DNA of 6,050 nucleotides, from NCBI GenBank assembly GCA_013298335.1, contig JAAFHI010000236.1:1-6050 (forward strand). Direction: 5' to 3'. The notes beneath the pieces were generated by a model that saw only the letters and a list, made by a program, of their open reading frames with translations, was not told the DNA's origin and did not search any database. Below are positions 5,685 to 6,050 of the stretch, in pieces; the first letter of the stretch is position 1; every line of letters starts with the position of its first letter. The stretch comes from Actinomycetota bacterium (GTDB taxonomy: Bacteria > Acidobacteriota > Blastocatellia > Chloracidobacteriales > Chloracidobacteriaceae). The translations under genes were made by a program, and so were the position numbers.

Positions 5685-6050
5685 AGTGCGCCCGCTGCTT
5701 GACCATGCCGCCCTGGAGATCGTTGACCGGAGAGAAGACCGTGAAGGCCGAGGGGTCGATGGCCGCGAGAATCGTCCGCAGGCGCGGGATTTCGAGGCGC
5801 GTGACCACACAGAAGAGAATTTCCTGCTCGGTTTCGGTGAAGCCGCCCTTGCCGCGATAGACCGTCACGCCGCGCCCGAGTTCATTCAGCAGCGCCGCCT
5901 TGAGCAGTTCGCTTTCGGCGGAGACGATCACGACGCCGGTGTATTCCTCGACGCCGTAGAGAATGAAGTTGGTCGTCCGCGAAGCCGCCAGATAGGTAAG
6001 CATTGAGTACATTGCGGGCTCGATGCCGAGAAACCATCCCGCCGCACCGA
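5683..6050 (-). CDS. YitT family membrane protein, C-terminal part (DUF2179 domain)
   Basis: This is the 3' part of a gene that continues beyond the window. The frame is open to the window edge, so the Met at 6012 is internal. The first visible residues (GWFLGIEPAMYSMLTYLAASRTTNF) look like the end of the last membrane segment. They are followed by a complete cytoplasmic DUF2179 domain with the segments YTGVVIVS, ELGRGVTVYRGKGGFTETEQEILFCVVTRLE and IDPSAFTVFSPVNDLQGG. These features are typical of YitT/YpjC-like integral membrane proteins, whose transport or regulatory role is not well established. The protein ends VKQRAH with TGA at 5685-5683, exactly at the edge of heptad repeat copy B. The VIT/VWA gene follows on the same strand after 217 bases; given the repeat between them, joint transcription is uncertain. 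Confidence 0.85.
   Translation of the reverse strand, partial: GAAGWFLGIEPAMYSMLTYLAASRTTNFILYGVEEYTGVVIVSAESELLKAALLNELGRGVTVYRGKGGFTETEQEILFCVVTRLEIPRLRTILAAIDPSAFTVFSPVNDLQGGMVKQRAH

Noticed and set aside
3705..5702. A 665-codon open frame on + antisense to the VIT/VWA gene
   Set aside because: It mirrors the minus-strand gene, is Arg/Asp/Glu-rich without recognisable domains, and its end runs through the heptad repeat. The minus-strand frame has a signal peptide, a VIT domain and an intact metal site.

Overview
The window looks like chromosomal DNA of a moderately GC-rich, probably Gram-negative bacterium. Two genes begin with clear Sec-type signal peptides, and purine-rich Shine-Dalgarno sequences precede the starts. 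The intergenic heptad repeats (runs of GGAATGC and AGYAGTY) resemble spacer repeats I remember from some Acidobacteriota and Planctomycetes/Verrucomicrobia-type genomes. That taxonomic guess is weak and comes from memory, not from a search.

Layout. Positions 1-311 (+) hold the 3' end of a type III restriction endonuclease-like gene with its PD-(D/E)xK nuclease motif. Next on + is a secreted protein made of six 46-residue repeats, almost certainly a six-bladed beta-propeller and possibly a lectin (391-1347). Ten bases after it is a small DUF427 protein (1358-1675); the pair looks like an operon. The other three genes are on the minus strand: a PotA-type ABC transporter ATPase (1732-2829), a large exported VIT + von Willebrand A (inter-alpha-trypsin-inhibitor-like) protein (3207-5465), and the 3' part of a YitT/DUF2179 membrane protein (5683 to the window end). 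They read toward the + genes, so DUF427 and potA converge.

Intergenic DNA. Three of the four gaps around the minus-strand genes hold inverted repeats built from in-phase 7-nt units. One (1669-1752) lies between the convergent genes and contains both of their stop codons. The other two (about 2854-2946 and 5531-5684) belong to a second family with nearly identical arms but unrelated loops. A separate perfect 12-bp hairpin behind the VIT/VWA gene looks like its terminator. The potA leader contains a further hairpin, one repeat copy, and a small stem that could mask the ribosome binding site.

How the genes work together. There is little sign of one shared pathway. The restriction fragment, propeller/DUF427 pair, orphan transporter ATPase, VIT/VWA protein and YitT protein look like independent units separated by repeats. 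The most unusual content is the heptad inverted-repeat system rather than any protein-coding gene.
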